Positions 43,332 through 53,135 are shown, counted from the stretch's first letter. The stretch: 64,000 nucleotides of DNA from Parabacteroides timonensis (GCF_900128505.1 NZ_LT669940.1:1668764-1732763); one strand, 5' to 3'. Notes: generated from the sequence alone by a model not told the origin. Made by a program: numbers and translations.

Positions 43332-46300
43332 TTAGAAAGTTAAATTAAAACCGATATTATATACCCTGGAGTTCATCGTCGCTTCATGAGGACTCTCCTG
43401 AGCCTGCCAGAAACCATCCACTCCCCTATCGAATAAAGCGTTAGAACTTACTTCCGGATCATACAGCGGGTATTTTGTGATAGTGAATAGATTTTGTACT
43501 CCTGCATATATCCTGAGAACATCGATATGACATTTCTGTAATAATTTCTTGTCGAAAGAGTACCCTATCTGTAGATTCTTACACCTGAAATATGAACCGT
43601 CTTCCACATAAAATGTACTTGGCAACGAATTGATTCCCGAACTATTCTTACTATTCAGCTTAGGTGCTTCCGCATTAATATTCTGAGGAGTCCATGAGTT
43701 ATAAAAGGCATCTTTCAGAATAGCACTATTGGCACCACCAAAATACCAGTCATACTTCATCAAAGCAAAAACATCATTTCCCTGCGTGCCTTGGAAGAAA
43801 GCAGTTAAATCCCAATTCTTATAGCCGACATTGATATTCAAACCATAAGTAAAGTCCGGATGAGGATTACCAATAGCCATTTTATCATTTTCATCGATTT
43901 TCCCGTCGGGCTTTCCTGTAAGTACCCCGTCCACGCTACCATTATTATCCTGGAAAATAAAGTTTCCGTCATTATCGAATCCTTCGATTACATATCCCCA
44001 GAATGTACCGATAGGAAGTCCCGGCTTTGTAATCGTCGGGCGATCGTTGAATGAACCGCTCATCATTACCTCTGCCTTAATAGGTTGTACACCTTCTCCC
44101 AAACTTTTTACGTTATTCTTAAGTGCTGAAATATTGGCCGTTACTCCCAAGCTCCAATCTTTCCAGTCGTTACGGTAACCCATAGTAAATTCAAACCCCT
44201 TATTTTCTACAGAAGCCGAGTTAAATACGGGTAAATCACCACCATTAGTCATAATGGTCTGTCCGGATGATGCCAACGGAAGTAGCGGAGCAAGCAGGTC
44301 ATTGTTATCTTTCCAGAAATATTCGGCTGTAAATGAGACTTTATTGTTCAGGAAAGCCATCTCCAGTGCGATATTTTTCGATATAGACTTCTCCCATGTT
44401 AAATTCTCCTGAGCGAATTTAGTAACATAACCATTCATCACACTCTCCTGACCAGTCTGGCTTTCACCAAACACAGAGGGGATAGGACCATAAGCCGTAG
44501 AAAGAAACGAATAAGGATCGATAAAGTTAGCTCCCAATTCTCCGTAACTAGCTCTTATCTTCATTCTACTGATCCAACCGACAGTAAAGAAATCTTCTTC
44601 ATGAATATTCCAACCGATTGATACTGACGGAAAATATCCGACCCTGTTTCCTTTGGCAAATTTTGAAGATTTATCGCTACGGATACTAGCAGAAATAAGA
44701 TACCGATCTTTGTAATCATAATTCAACCGGGCAAAGAAAGAGAGAAGAGCCGAGTTGTATTCTTCACTCGTAATATCCCCTTTCCCGTTGTAAATGGTAA
44801 TACTGGGACCACCCAGATCCGTAGACCCCGAACCGATTCCCATCATTCTATAATATTCCCTCATCCAGCTGGTTCCGACCATAGCATCGATTGTATGTCC
44901 TGCAAATGTATTTTTGTAGGTCAATATATTATCGATAGTATAGTTAAAACGCTGTCCCCGATTTTCCGAGAGGGAGTTGAGAGTTCTGCTGTAATCAGGA
45001 TCGGCATCGCCATTTGCATCCCAATTAGAATCGAATGCGATGGAGCGTGAATTATTATTTGTAGAGATATAATCGCCACCCAGTACTAATTTATAATCCA
45101 AGCCTTTAAAGAGGTTCAATCCGATATTCAAGCTACCTGTCACATTGACCGTCTTATTTCTCCTGACCATGTTGGAATAGGATGCAAAAGGATTAGTCAC
45201 TTTGCTTTCGTTCACATAAAACTCTCTGCCTGCCGATACATATCTTCCTTCCGCATCTGTCATAGGTACGGTCGGAATACCCATAACCATTCTGACCTGT
45301 GGTTCTTTATTGGTGAAAGCGGTTGAAAGTGTTTCACTGACAGTCAGGCGCCCTTTCTTAAAAGTTCCATTTACCCGCGCATTATACTTCTTAAAACCGG
45401 AGAACTCCATAATACCTTGCTGGTCAAAATAACCAATACTGGTATTGAATGTAGAATACTCGCCACCTCCGGAGATAGAGGCATTCAGATTATACATAGG
45501 CGCATTCCTCAAATAAGCATCCTGCCAGTCCGTATTGATACCCGGATTGGTCGGATTTATATTTTCCGGAGCCTGCGTCTGGTTGCTGGAGTTAGCCACC
45601 AACTGCTTGGTATATTCTCGGTGTTCATTTGCATCCAGGAAATCAAGATACTTGGAGGGTGTCTGCAAAGAATAATTTGCCGAAATCTCCACTTTTGCTT
45701 TGCCTTTCTGACCATGTTTGGTAGTAATCAGGACCACTCCATTCGCCGCACGCGAACCATAAATAGCAGCAGCAGAACCATCCTTCAATATCTCCATCGA
45801 CTCGATATCCGAGGGGTTCAATGAGTTCAGCCCATTGTTGGAGAATGCGCCGTCGATTACATACAGAGGCTCTGTTGCACCGAATGTACCGGCTCCGCGC
45901 ACAATTATTTTAATATCCGCACCAGCTTCTCCTCCTTTTTGCAATACTTCGACACCAGGGGTACGTCCCTGTAATGCGGATGCGACAGAATGCCCGACCT
46001 GCTTATTCAATTCCTGAGCAGGCACAGTAGCAACGGAAGCCGTTAAGCTGGATTTCTTTTGTGTACCATAACCTACAACCACGACTTCATCCAGCTGTTC
46101 CATATCCTCTTTAAGGGTTATATTGATCTCTTTTCTTCCCTCTACGTTTACGGTCAGAGATTTATAGCCAATAAAACTGACCGACAGGGATGAACCGGAA
46201 GACACTTCCAGCATAAATTTACCGTTCAGGTCCGTTATTGTTCCATTAGTGGTTCCTTTTTCCAGGACAGAAGCCCCAATCACAGGATCTCCCCTTTCAT

Positions 46301-46676
46301 CGGTTATCAATCCGGTTATTTTGTATTTACTTCCGGTAGCCGACTGTCTGGAAATAAGGATATGTGATCCTTGTATAGTAAAAGAACAGCCGGAATTTGC
46401 CAACAGTGTCTTCATCAAATCATTGACTGTCGTTTCCTCCGAAACCTGAGGAGCCGGACGCGAAGTATCGAGTATTTTCGCATCATAGTCGACAGACATC
46501 TTTGTTTGCTTCTCTATCTGTTCAAACGCAGAACGAAGTGAAAGACCGGTTCCGGTAATATGAACCTTTTGATTCTGTGCTTTTGTCAACGGAGCAAAAG
46601 CCAGGAACAGGAATGTAATTAATATACATGAAAAGAATTTTGTCTTTTCCGATTGTATTAGAAAGGTAATTCTCAT
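43332..46676 (-). CDS. SusC/RagA-family TonB-linked transporter with STN signalling domain
   Basis: A 1114-residue protein. After the signal peptide comes an STN (secretin/TonB N-terminal) domain (about residues 45-110), then CarboxypepD_reg-like (YKITGLITDERGDPVIG), TonB box region (LDEVVVVGYGT), plug (LYVIDGAFS) and barrel ending NIGFNLTF. The STN domain is the contact for the FecR-type anti-sigma factor encoded just upstream, so this is a transducing importer that reports substrate to the ECF sigma. About 150 bp with a hairpin separate it from FecR. Confidence 0.95.
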   Translation of the reverse strand: MRITFLIQSEKTKFFSCILITFLFLAFAPLTKAQNQKVHITGTGLSLRSAFEQIEKQTKMSVDYDAKILDTSRPAPQVSEETTVNDLMKTLLANSGCSFTIQGSHILISRQSATGSKYKITGLITDERGDPVIGASVLEKGTTNGTITDLNGKFMLEVSSGSSLSVSFIGYKSLTVNVEGRKEINITLKEDMEQLDEVVVVGYGTQKKSSLTASVATVPAQELNKQVGHSVASALQGRTPGVEVLQKGGEAGADIKIIVRGAGTFGATEPLYVIDGAFSNNGLNSLNPSDIESMEILKDGSAAAIYGSRAANGVVLITTKHGQKGKAKVEISANYSLQTPSKYLDFLDANEHREYTKQLVANSSNQTQAPENINPTNPGINTDWQDAYLRNAPMYNLNASISGGGEYSTFNTSIGYFDQQGIMEFSGFKKYNARVNGTFKKGRLTVSETLSTAFTNKEPQVRMVMGIPTVPMTDAEGRYVSAGREFYVNESKVTNPFASYSNMVRRNKTVNVTGSLNIGLNLFKGLDYKLVLGGDYISTNNNSRSIAFDSNWDANGDADPDYSRTLNSLSENRGQRFNYTIDNILTYKNTFAGHTIDAMVGTSWMREYYRMMGIGSGSTDLGGPSITIYNGKGDITSEEYNSALLSFFARLNYDYKDRYLISASIRSDKSSKFAKGNRVGYFPSVSIGWNIHEEDFFTVGWISRMKIRASYGELGANFIDPYSFLSTAYGPIPSVFGESQTGQESVMNGYVTKFAQENLTWEKSISKNIALEMAFLNNKVSFTAEYFWKDNNDLLAPLLPLASSGQTIMTNGGDLPVFNSASVENKGFEFTMGYRNDWKDWSLGVTANISALKNNVKSLGEGVQPIKAEVMMSGSFNDRPTITKPGLPIGTFWGYVIEGFDNDGNFIFQDNNGSVDGVLTGKPDGKIDENDKMAIGNPHPDFTYGLNINVGYKNWDLTAFFQGTQGNDVFALMKYDWYFGGANSAILKDAFYNSWTPQNINAEAPKLNSKNSSGINSLPSTFYVEDGSYFRCKNLQIGYSFDKKLLQKCHIDVLRIYAGVQNLFTITKYPLYDPEVSSNALFDRGVDGFWQAQESPHEATMNSRVYNIGFNLTF

Positions 46677-46757
46677 ATCTTTGTATGTTATTATTAATAT
46701 GAATACTATTTGAATATTTATTGAAATGTTTCTGATGGTATTCTATGATTTCAAAAT

Positions 46758-46791
46758 ACGGGGAGGAGATTTTGCAGGTCGCTCTCCCCGT
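46758..46791. terminator. intergenic hairpin between FecR and SusC genes
   Basis: An 8-bp GC-rich stem ACGGGGAG/CTCCCCGT with an 18-nt loop. On the minus strand, the coding direction here, it is followed by a short T-rich stretch. It could partially terminate or process the mRNA, separating sigma/FecR levels from SusC/D levels. Confidence 0.4.
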
Positions 46792-46825
46792 TTTTCTTTT
46801 GTATATGCTGTGGTCCTCCTCTCTT

Positions 46826-47818
46826 TTAATTTATACTGATTGTTTTTCCTGTTATCCGGTATCTGAAATCTTCTATCAGATGTTTTAGGATAAGAAGTGC
46901 ATCTTCTATACTTTCATCCGGATTGAACTTTACATAATAGGTGCGCCCTTTATATTTTTCTGCATTATAATTAATAGTCACATTATATTTACGTTCCAAA
47001 GCGGTAGTCAACTCTTCAAAACTTGCATTTTTGAATATCAAGTAACCATCTTTCCAGGCAGATATCTGCTCAGCGTCCACTACGTTGATCGCCACCCGGT
47101 GCGTAAGATGGGAATACACTAATTGTTCATTTGGTTTTAATACAGAAGCCGGATTCTTAACCGATTTCGTATCGACCTGTATACTACCCTCTTCCAATGT
47201 CGCAATAGTCTCTGCCGCACTTGGATAAGCATTTACACTAAAGATAGTACCCAAAGCCTGAACATCCAGATGTTGTGTACTTACGATAAATGGCTGGTCC
47301 GGATTTTTTGCCACATTAAAACAGGCCTCTCCACTCAGGAAAACCGTACGTGTAGCAGCGGTAAATTCGGAAGGATAAATAAGAACAGACCCTGCGTTTA
47401 CCCAAACGGTAGAGCCATCAGACAATTTAATTTCTTGTTGATCACCATAGGGTACATAAAATTCCGTCAATTTAGGAGATACAATCTTCACCTCTTGCTC
47501 TGAGAAATGTTGAGTTACGAGTACTGTCAATAACCAGACAGCAGCTACTGCGGCATATTTCGTCCAGCGTCCTATCCATGTTCTCCGCGATGTTATTTTA
47601 CGTGTTTCAGTAATCTGATCCTGTATTTCCGACAGTTTATTCCATGTCTGTTCTGATATTTCAGACGGGCTCTCCTCCCATATTTCCCGCAGAGCATCTT
47701 CCTTTTCTTCACGATCCTCCTCCAGACGAAACCAGTAACGGAAACGTAACTGGGTATCCTTGGAAAACCGTTTTCCTACAAATAGCCTGATTATATCCTG
47801 TATTTCTTTTTTGTGCAT
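46826..47818 (-). CDS. FecR-family anti-sigma factor
   Basis: A 330-residue protein: an N-terminal cytoplasmic helical part, one membrane helix near residue 95 (YAAVAAVWLLTVLVTQHF), a periplasmic FecR domain (EIKLSDGSTVWVNAGS), and a C-terminal DUF4974-like STN-binding domain. It holds the ECF sigma until the SusC STN domain signals ligand. The gene lies 80 bp downstream of the sigma gene. Confidence 0.93.
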   Translation of the reverse strand: MHKKEIQDIIRLFVGKRFSKDTQLRFRYWFRLEEDREEKEDALREIWEESPSEISEQTWNKLSEIQDQITETRKITSRRTWIGRWTKYAAVAAVWLLTVLVTQHFSEQEVKIVSPKLTEFYVPYGDQQEIKLSDGSTVWVNAGSVLIYPSEFTAATRTVFLSGEACFNVAKNPDQPFIVSTQHLDVQALGTIFSVNAYPSAAETIATLEEGSIQVDTKSVKNPASVLKPNEQLVYSHLTHRVAINVVDAEQISAWKDGYLIFKNASFEELTTALERKYNVTINYNAEKYKGRTYYVKFNPDESIEDALLILKHLIEDFRYRITGKTISIN

Positions 47819-47898
47819 GATTATCGCTTTTTATAAAGAAGAAAGCGAACGCAGGTTTTACACACAGTCTAAATTGATCTTTTTTGAAAAAAACAGAA

Positions 47899-48459
47899 TT
47901 AATGAAAAAAGAGTAACAGGGCCACCTTCAACATTTTCCTCAAATCTGCCAGGGCTGTAGTCAAATGGTTCTCCACAGTCCGCTTATTTATATTGAGCCG
48001 GCTTGCTATTTCTTCATTGCTTAGACCTTCAATCCGGCTCATACGAAAAATCAACTTCCGTTGAGGTGGCATTTGTTCCACCTTAATATTGACCAATGCC
48101 TGCAATTCACTCGCGAATAACTGTTCTTCCAGGTCATCGGACACCGAAGGTGACAGAAATTGCGTTGTCCCATACTTCTTTTGCACCAATGAATGGTCAT
48201 AATAATTATACAATATATTACGCGCCATCTGATAAAGATAAGACTGGAACGACCGTATACCAGAAAGTTTACTTCTGTTATTCCAAAGATTGAAAAAAAG
48301 ATCCTGTGCCAGGTCTTGCGCGATCTCATCATCGTGTACAAAACCGGCAAAAAAATAAACAAGTTTAGGCTGATATCGCAAAAACAATAACTCAAAAGCT
48401 TTTGAGTCACCGTTACTTAACGCCTTTACATACTCATCTTCCTTAGATGTATTAATCAT
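47899..48459 (-). CDS. ECF-type RNA polymerase sigma factor
   Basis: A 186-residue protein with sigma region 2 (QDLAQDLFFNLWNNR, about residues 46-60) and region 4 HTH (GLSNEEIASRLNINKRTVENHL, about residues 145-166). No region 3, as in the FecI-like group. It activates the SusC/SusD operon when released by FecR. A minus-strand -7 TATATTTG (48537-48544) gives a leader of ~75 nt. Confidence 0.93.
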   Translation of the reverse strand: MINTSKEDEYVKALSNGDSKAFELLFLRYQPKLVYFFAGFVHDDEIAQDLAQDLFFNLWNNRSKLSGIRSFQSYLYQMARNILYNYYDHSLVQKKYGTTQFLSPSVSDDLEEQLFASELQALVNIKVEQMPPQRKLIFRMSRIEGLSNEEIASRLNINKRTVENHLTTALADLRKMLKVALLLFFH

Positions 48460-48536
48460 AACAGGTAACTTCTCATCTATCGATAAAACTGTTCATTAAT
48501 CGTACTAAAACTACTTATGTGGTATTTTATTAGAGG

Positions 48537-48544
48537 CAAATATA
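48537..48544 (-). promoter_or_regulatory. -7 element of ECF sigma gene
   Basis: The minus strand reads TATATTTG (TAnnTTTG consensus), 78 nt before the sigma ATG. It sits just beyond the terminator end of sRNA copy 2. Confidence 0.5.
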
Positions 48545-48582
48545 AAAAATAATTGTATCTGGAGGGTCGAACGGCATAAAAT

Positions 48583-48650
48583 AAAAAAGGCTATCCATCA
48601 CGGACAGCCAATCTTCATTGTTAACCTTAAATCTAATACCATGAAAAACA
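48583..48650 (-). ncRNA. putative small RNA, copy 2
   Basis: Near-identical to 39738-39806: minus-strand -7 TATATTTG (48656-48663), about 68 nt of transcript, terminator stem 48589-48596/48602-48609 and six T's. The palindrome TTATGCAGCATAA is also kept upstream (48675-48687), while sequence farther upstream has diverged. Only two substitutions are seen near the 5' end of the transcript. It occupies the 318-bp gap between the sigma and NAD kinase genes. Confidence 0.65.
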
Positions 48651-48777
48651 CGATGCAAATATAGAAGTTTTATGTTATGCAGCATAATATTTCACTTGGA
48701 AATCTCATTTATTTAACCAGGTTTAACAAATACATGCTATAAAACATCTTTCTAGAACAGTTTTACCTCTTCTAACG

Positions 48778-49653
48778 CTACTTCATTCTTGCATCGGCTC
48801 CCCACATCAGCTTCTCACGAAGTGTCTGATAGAAGGTATGATTATATCTTTTTATCACTTTCGTGGTATAATCGGCTTTCGTTATCGTCAACTGGATACC
48901 TGCCGGAAAGACTTCCGAACGACCATCCAAAGAAACCAGAAAGGATTTGTTACGACTTTCAACCCCTAATGTGATCGTATAGTTATCCGGTATGATCAGC
49001 GGACGCACATTCAGGGAGTGGGGCGCAACAGGACTCAGTACCAGATTTTTGCTTTGAGGAATGATGATCGGACCGTTCACACTCATAGAGTAAGCAGTCG
49101 AACCTGTCGGCGTTGCGATCAACAGACCGTCAGCCTGATAAGATGCCAGGTATTCATCATTCAGGGAAGTATGGATCGTGATCATCGAAGAGGTATCGCG
49201 CTTTAGGATCGCAATCTCATTCAAGGCATAATTGTAACCGCGAAATACCCGCCCTTCCGTATAAAGCCGCAACAGCGTGCGTTCTTCTATCTTATAATAG
49301 TTCTTGAACAATTCGTCCAGCGTATCCTCTATATCATTACCTCCCACATCGGCAAGAAATCCCAGCCGTCCGGTATTAATACCCAGTATAGGGATATCCT
49401 GACGGTTCACACGTGCCGCCGTCCGCAGAAACGTACCGTCGCCACCGACGCTCAGAGCTACATCGAGATCAAAATGATCGTCCGTCAGCAATCCTGCAAT
49501 GGGAGGTTCATAATTCAAGCCATCAGCTAGAAAATTATAAAAACGGACATCCACATAGATCTCCGCCTCCTGCGATATCAGCTTTTCAAACAGCCGTTTT
49601 ATCTGACTTTGTTTCTCGACCTGATACTCGCTGCCAAATATGCCTACTTTCAT
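48778..49653 (-). CDS. nadK: NAD kinase
   Basis: A 291-residue cytoplasmic enzyme that phosphorylates NAD to NADP. The GGDGTFLR motif (about residue 70), NTGRLGFLADV and the ATPTGSTAYSMSVNGP block (about residue 180) are the family signature. Length is normal. The CBS-domain gene begins 12 nt upstream in the same direction, so they are co-transcribed. Confidence 0.96.
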   Translation of the reverse strand: MKVGIFGSEYQVEKQSQIKRLFEKLISQEAEIYVDVRFYNFLADGLNYEPPIAGLLTDDHFDLDVALSVGGDGTFLRTAARVNRQDIPILGINTGRLGFLADVGGNDIEDTLDELFKNYYKIEERTLLRLYTEGRVFRGYNYALNEIAILKRDTSSMITIHTSLNDEYLASYQADGLLIATPTGSTAYSMSVNGPIIIPQSKNLVLSPVAPHSLNVRPLIIPDNYTITLGVESRNKSFLVSLDGRSEVFPAGIQLTITKADYTTKVIKRYNHTFYQTLREKLMWGADARMK

Positions 49654-49665
49654 ACTTAAATCCGA

Positions 49666-50325
49666 TTAAATATTCATATAATGCAACAACTCGTTCATCC
49701 GCTGCTGCAACAGATCATCCACCATCCCTTTTTCCATGAAATAATAGAGGACGGTATAATTGAAACGCTCGAAACTACGGATCACCGGCGAAGCATCCTC
49801 CAGGTCGATCTTAATAATAAGATGTAACCTTCCGGTATCTTTATCCGTGTACGAAAGCAGATTCAATACATGCGCATTATTCGATTCGATCAAACGGGCA
49901 ATATCCGTCAGTGAATAATCCTGCGGCATCACCTCCAGAACAAACACACTGCCCGAAGTTTCGGCATTACATAATTCCGAAAGAATATCGATCAGTTTCT
50001 CTCTTGTAATCGCCCCCTGATACTCCCCTTCCGGACTGACCACCGGTAACAGGCTCAACTGGTAGCGAGCGATCAGCGCAAGCGCCTCATGGATATGCGT
50101 ATTCTCCGTCACACTGGGAGCAAACAGAACCGGCTCGCCAATCGTTGCCGCAGGATCAGGCATAGCCATCAGATCCTTTTCCGAGATCAGGCAACGGTAT
50201 ATCCCCTCGCTCAACAAAGGCAGATGTTTTAACTTAAAATCATCCATCAATGCCAACGCGTATTCCCCTGTGTCAAAACTTTTTAACACGGGAAGTTCCT
50301 TCGTTATGAAATCTTTCACCAACAT
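49666..50325 (-). CDS. CBS-domain protein
   Basis: About 219 residues from the ATG at 50325. The frame extends to 50484, but that would overlap the divergent pdxJ start and the promoter, so the shorter form is chosen. Two CBS motifs (about residues 5-55 and 75-125) are followed by a C-terminal ACT-like or unassigned region. CBS pairs bind adenosyl ligands and act as energy sensors. Co-transcription with nadK suggests a link to NAD(P) or energy status (inference). Confidence 0.85.
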   Translation of the reverse strand: MLVKDFITKELPVLKSFDTGEYALALMDDFKLKHLPLLSEGIYRCLISEKDLMAMPDPAATIGEPVLFAPSVTENTHIHEALALIARYQLSLLPVVSPEGEYQGAITREKLIDILSELCNAETSGSVFVLEVMPQDYSLTDIARLIESNNAHVLNLLSYTDKDTGRLHLIIKIDLEDASPVIRSFERFNYTVLYYFMEKGMVDDLLQQRMNELLHYMNI

Positions 50326-50363
50326 TATTCTGTTAATTCCCTTAATTCTGCTAAATTTGCCGA

Positions 50364-50381
50364 TACTTTTGTGCAAATGTA
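50364..50381. promoter_or_regulatory. back-to-back overlapping promoters for pdxJ and CBS/nadK
   Basis: A plus-strand -7 TACTTTTG (50364-50371) is followed after 2 nt by a minus-strand -7 TACATTTG (CAAATGTA on plus, 50374-50381). Transcription start sites would lie within or beyond each other's elements, so the two promoters may exclude each other. No clear -33 boxes are seen. Confidence 0.45.
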
Positions 50382-50410
50382 ATGAAAGAAAAAAGATATA
50401 ACGATATACG

Positions 50411-51127
50411 ATGACAAATTTAAGTGTAAACATTAACAAGGTTGCAACCATCCGTAACGCACGCGGAGGTAACATGCCTGACATTTTAAAAGTAGCTCAA
50501 GATTGCGAAAATTTCGGTGCACAAGGAATTACAGTCCATCCACGTCCGGACGAACGACATATCAAATACAGTGACGTGTACGCGTTGAAACCTCTTATCA
50601 GGACAGAATTTAACATTGAGGGCTATCCCTGTAACAATTTTATAGACCTGGTATTAAAAGTAAAACCGACACAAGTGACACTGGTTCCGGATGCACCCGA
50701 TGCCGTCACCTCCAATGCCGGTTGGGATGTAAAGGCTAACTTCGACCTGTTGAGTGAGCTGGTCGATACGTTCACTGCACAGGGAATCCGCACCTCTATC
50801 TTCGTTGGAACCGACCTGGCCAACATCGAACTGGCGGCAAAAACAGGTACCGACCGCATCGAACTGTACACAGAGCCTTATGCGACCAATTACCCGGTAA
50901 ACAAGGAAGAAGCCATCGCTCCTTTCGTTGCTGCCGCACAACTGGCAAAGAATCTGGGAATGGGAGTCAATGCAGGCCACGACCTGAGCCTGGAAAACCT
51001 GGCGTGGTTCAGTCAGAACATACCCTGGCTGGAAGAGGTTTCCATCGGTCATGCCCTGATCTGCGACGCGTTGTATCACGGATTGCAGGAGACCATTTCA
51101 TTATATAAAGCATGCTTGCAACAATAA
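50411..51127 (+). CDS. pdxJ: pyridoxine 5'-phosphate synthase
   Basis: A 238-residue TIM-barrel enzyme. It joins 1-deoxy-D-xylulose 5-phosphate with 3-amino-2-oxopropyl phosphate to make pyridoxine 5'-phosphate (DXP-dependent vitamin B6 route). The N-terminal NINKVATIRNARGG and VHPRPDERHI blocks are characteristic, and the C-terminal GHALICDALYHGL is conserved. It starts divergently from the CBS/nadK operon. The ExbB-like gene follows 36 nt later and may be co-transcribed. Confidence 0.96.
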   Translation: MTNLSVNINKVATIRNARGGNMPDILKVAQDCENFGAQGITVHPRPDERHIKYSDVYALKPLIRTEFNIEGYPCNNFIDLVLKVKPTQVTLVPDAPDAVTSNAGWDVKANFDLLSELVDTFTAQGIRTSIFVGTDLANIELAAKTGTDRIELYTEPYATNYPVNKEEAIAPFVAAAQLAKNLGMGVNAGHDLSLENLAWFSQNIPWLEEVSIGHALICDALYHGLQETISLYKACLQQ

Positions 51128-51163
51128 GAACGAACTAATATTAACGAATAAGTATACAAATCT

Positions 51164-51874
51164 ATGAGTATTTTACTTTCCCTACAGGCAGTAGGGGCAC
51201 AGACAGCAGAGCAGATGCCGGATCTGACGGCAGTAACAGTCCCCACTGAAGCAGAGATCAATGTAATAGACCTTGCATTCAAAGGAGGGTGGATCATGGT
51301 TGTACTATTGCTGTTATCACTAATGGCAGGCTACATCTTCATCCAGCGTTTATTAGTTATCCGCCGTGCGGGTAAAGAAGATCAGAATTTCATGAACCGT
51401 ATCAAAGACTATATCCACGAAGGGAAAGTGGACTCGGCACTGAACCTGTGCCGTAGCACCAACACCCCTTCCGCCCGTATGATCGAAAAGGGTATCACCC
51501 GTCTGGGACGCCCGATGAACGATGTACTCGTTGCCATCGAAAACGTGGGTAACCTGGAAATTGCGAAACTCGAAAAAGGCTTCCCGCTGATCGCTACAAC
51601 AGCAGCCGGAGCTCCTATGTTGGGTTTCCTCGGAACGGTAACCGGTATGGTACGCGCCTTCTTCGATATGGCGAATGCCGGAACGAACGTTGACGTATCC
51701 TTATTGTCCGGAGGTATTTACGAAGCACTTGTAACCACCGTCGGCGGTCTGGTAGTCGGTATCATCACCCTGTTTGCTTACAACTACCTGGTTTCACAGG
51801 TCGACAACGTGGTGAACAAGATGGAAGCCCGCACCATGGAATTTATGGATTTATTGAACGAACCGGCTAATTAA
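51164..51874 (+). CDS. MotA/TolQ/ExbB proton channel family protein
   Basis: A 236-residue inner-membrane protein with three main helices (about residues 42-60, 140-160 and 185-207) and the conserved ATTAAGAPMLGFLGTVTGM segment. With ExbD and TonB it converts proton motive force into outer-membrane work. The three genes are contiguous (8- and 5-nt gaps). In this organism it could drive SusC-type transporters. Confidence 0.93.
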   Translation: MSILLSLQAVGAQTAEQMPDLTAVTVPTEAEINVIDLAFKGGWIMVVLLLLSLMAGYIFIQRLLVIRRAGKEDQNFMNRIKDYIHEGKVDSALNLCRSTNTPSARMIEKGITRLGRPMNDVLVAIENVGNLEIAKLEKGFPLIATTAAGAPMLGFLGTVTGMVRAFFDMANAGTNVDVSLLSGGIYEALVTTVGGLVVGIITLFAYNYLVSQVDNVVNKMEARTMEFMDLLNEPAN

Positions 51875-51882
51875 CAAAACGA

Positions 51883-52293
51883 ATGGCACTAAAACGAAGA
51901 ACAAAAGTAAACGAAGCCTTCAGCATGGCCTCCATGACCGACGTCATATTCCTGCTGTTGATCTTCTTTATGGTCACCTCTACGGTAGTCATTCCGAATG
52001 CCATCAAGGTAACATTGCCGCAGGCGAAGAAGCAGACGGCAGCCAAACCGCTCACGCGGGTTACCATCGATGCCAACCTGAATTACTACGTAGCATTCGG
52101 TAACCAGCGGGAAACGCAGGTCACGTTCGACGAGATCACCCCGTTCCTGCAAGACAGTTACGCAAAAGAGCCCGAAATGTTCGTCGCCCTTTATGCAGAC
52201 GAGACAGTTCCTTATAAAGAAATCGTAAAGATCCTGAACATAGCGAACGAAAACAAATTCAAGATGGTGCTTGCCACCCGTGCGCAGAAATAA
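51883..52293 (+). CDS. ExbD/TolR family biopolymer transport protein
   Basis: A 136-residue protein with a single membrane helix (about residues 19-40, VIFLLLIFFMVTST) preceded by the conserved proton-path Asp (MASMTDVIF). The periplasmic domain follows. It is a stator subunit with ExbB and starts 8 nt after it. Confidence 0.93.
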   Translation: MALKRRTKVNEAFSMASMTDVIFLLLIFFMVTSTVVIPNAIKVTLPQAKKQTAAKPLTRVTIDANLNYYVAFGNQRETQVTFDEITPFLQDSYAKEPEMFVALYADETVPYKEIVKILNIANENKFKMVLATRAQK

Positions 52294-52298
52294 CAGAT

Positions 52299-53135
52299 AT
52301 GAAATTCAACAAAGATGACATATACAGTATAACCGGTTCGGTCGCATTTCACCTGGCGATCTTCCTGATCCTGTTGTTCACGGTACTACGTACGGAAATT
52401 CCGGAAGAAGACGGGGGTGTCCTTGTCAACTTCGGGAATGTAAACTCCGCCGCCGGTACCTTCGAACCTAAATACACCGGACAGGAACTGCCCCAGGAGA
52501 CGACCACTCCTCCACCGCCACCCACTCCGCCGGTAGAAACACCGAAAGAGGAAGTGATCACGCAGGACATCGAAGAGAGTGTTGCCATAGCAGATGCTAA
52601 AAAGAAAGAAGAGCAACGCAAGAAGGAAGAAGAGCGTAAACGGAAAGAGGAAGAGGATCGTCGCAAACGGGAAGAGGCCGAAAAGAAACGCCTGGAAGAA
52701 GAACGTCGCAAGAAAGAACAGGCCATCAGCAACCGTGTTGCCGGAGCATTTGGTATCGGCGGAGCTGAAGGAAACAGCCAGGGCGATGCAGAAAGCGGTA
52801 CAGGTAACCAGGGAAGTCCGTTCGGTAACTCCGACCACGGAGCCAACGAAGGCGTAGGCGGATACGGTTCATTCAACCTGAACGGTCGTTCTATCGGAGC
52901 CGGAGGCTTGCCCCGCCCCGCTTACACGATCCAGGAAGAAGGAAAGATCGTGATCAACATTACAGTAGACCCGAAAGGGAATGTAATATTTACAGAAATA
53001 GGTAGAGGTACCAACATCGACAACGCTTCCATGCGTAAAAGTGCGTTGGATGCCGCCAAACGTGCTAAGTTCAATAGCATCAACGGGGCAAACAACCAGA
53101 GCGGTACGATAACCTACGTATATAAACTTAAATAA
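52299..53135 (+). CDS. TonB-like energy transducer
   Basis: A 278-residue protein with an N-terminal membrane helix (about residues 12-31), a Pro-rich stretch (TTPPPPPTPPVETP), a long charged coiled coil of Lys/Arg/Glu (about residues 100-147), a Gly-rich linker, and a C-terminal TonB-type domain (YTIQEEGKIVINITVDPKG). The long coiled coil is reminiscent of TolA, so it could serve a Tol-like envelope role instead of, or as well as, TonB transport. It starts 5 nt after ExbD. Confidence 0.9.
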   Translation: MKFNKDDIYSITGSVAFHLAIFLILLFTVLRTEIPEEDGGVLVNFGNVNSAAGTFEPKYTGQELPQETTTPPPPPTPPVETPKEEVITQDIEESVAIADAKKKEEQRKKEEERKRKEEEDRRKREEAEKKRLEEERRKKEQAISNRVAGAFGIGGAEGNSQGDAESGTGNQGSPFGNSDHGANEGVGGYGSFNLNGRSIGAGGLPRPAYTIQEEGKIVINITVDPKGNVIFTEIGRGTNIDNASMRKSALDAAKRAKFNSINGANNQSGTITYVYKLK

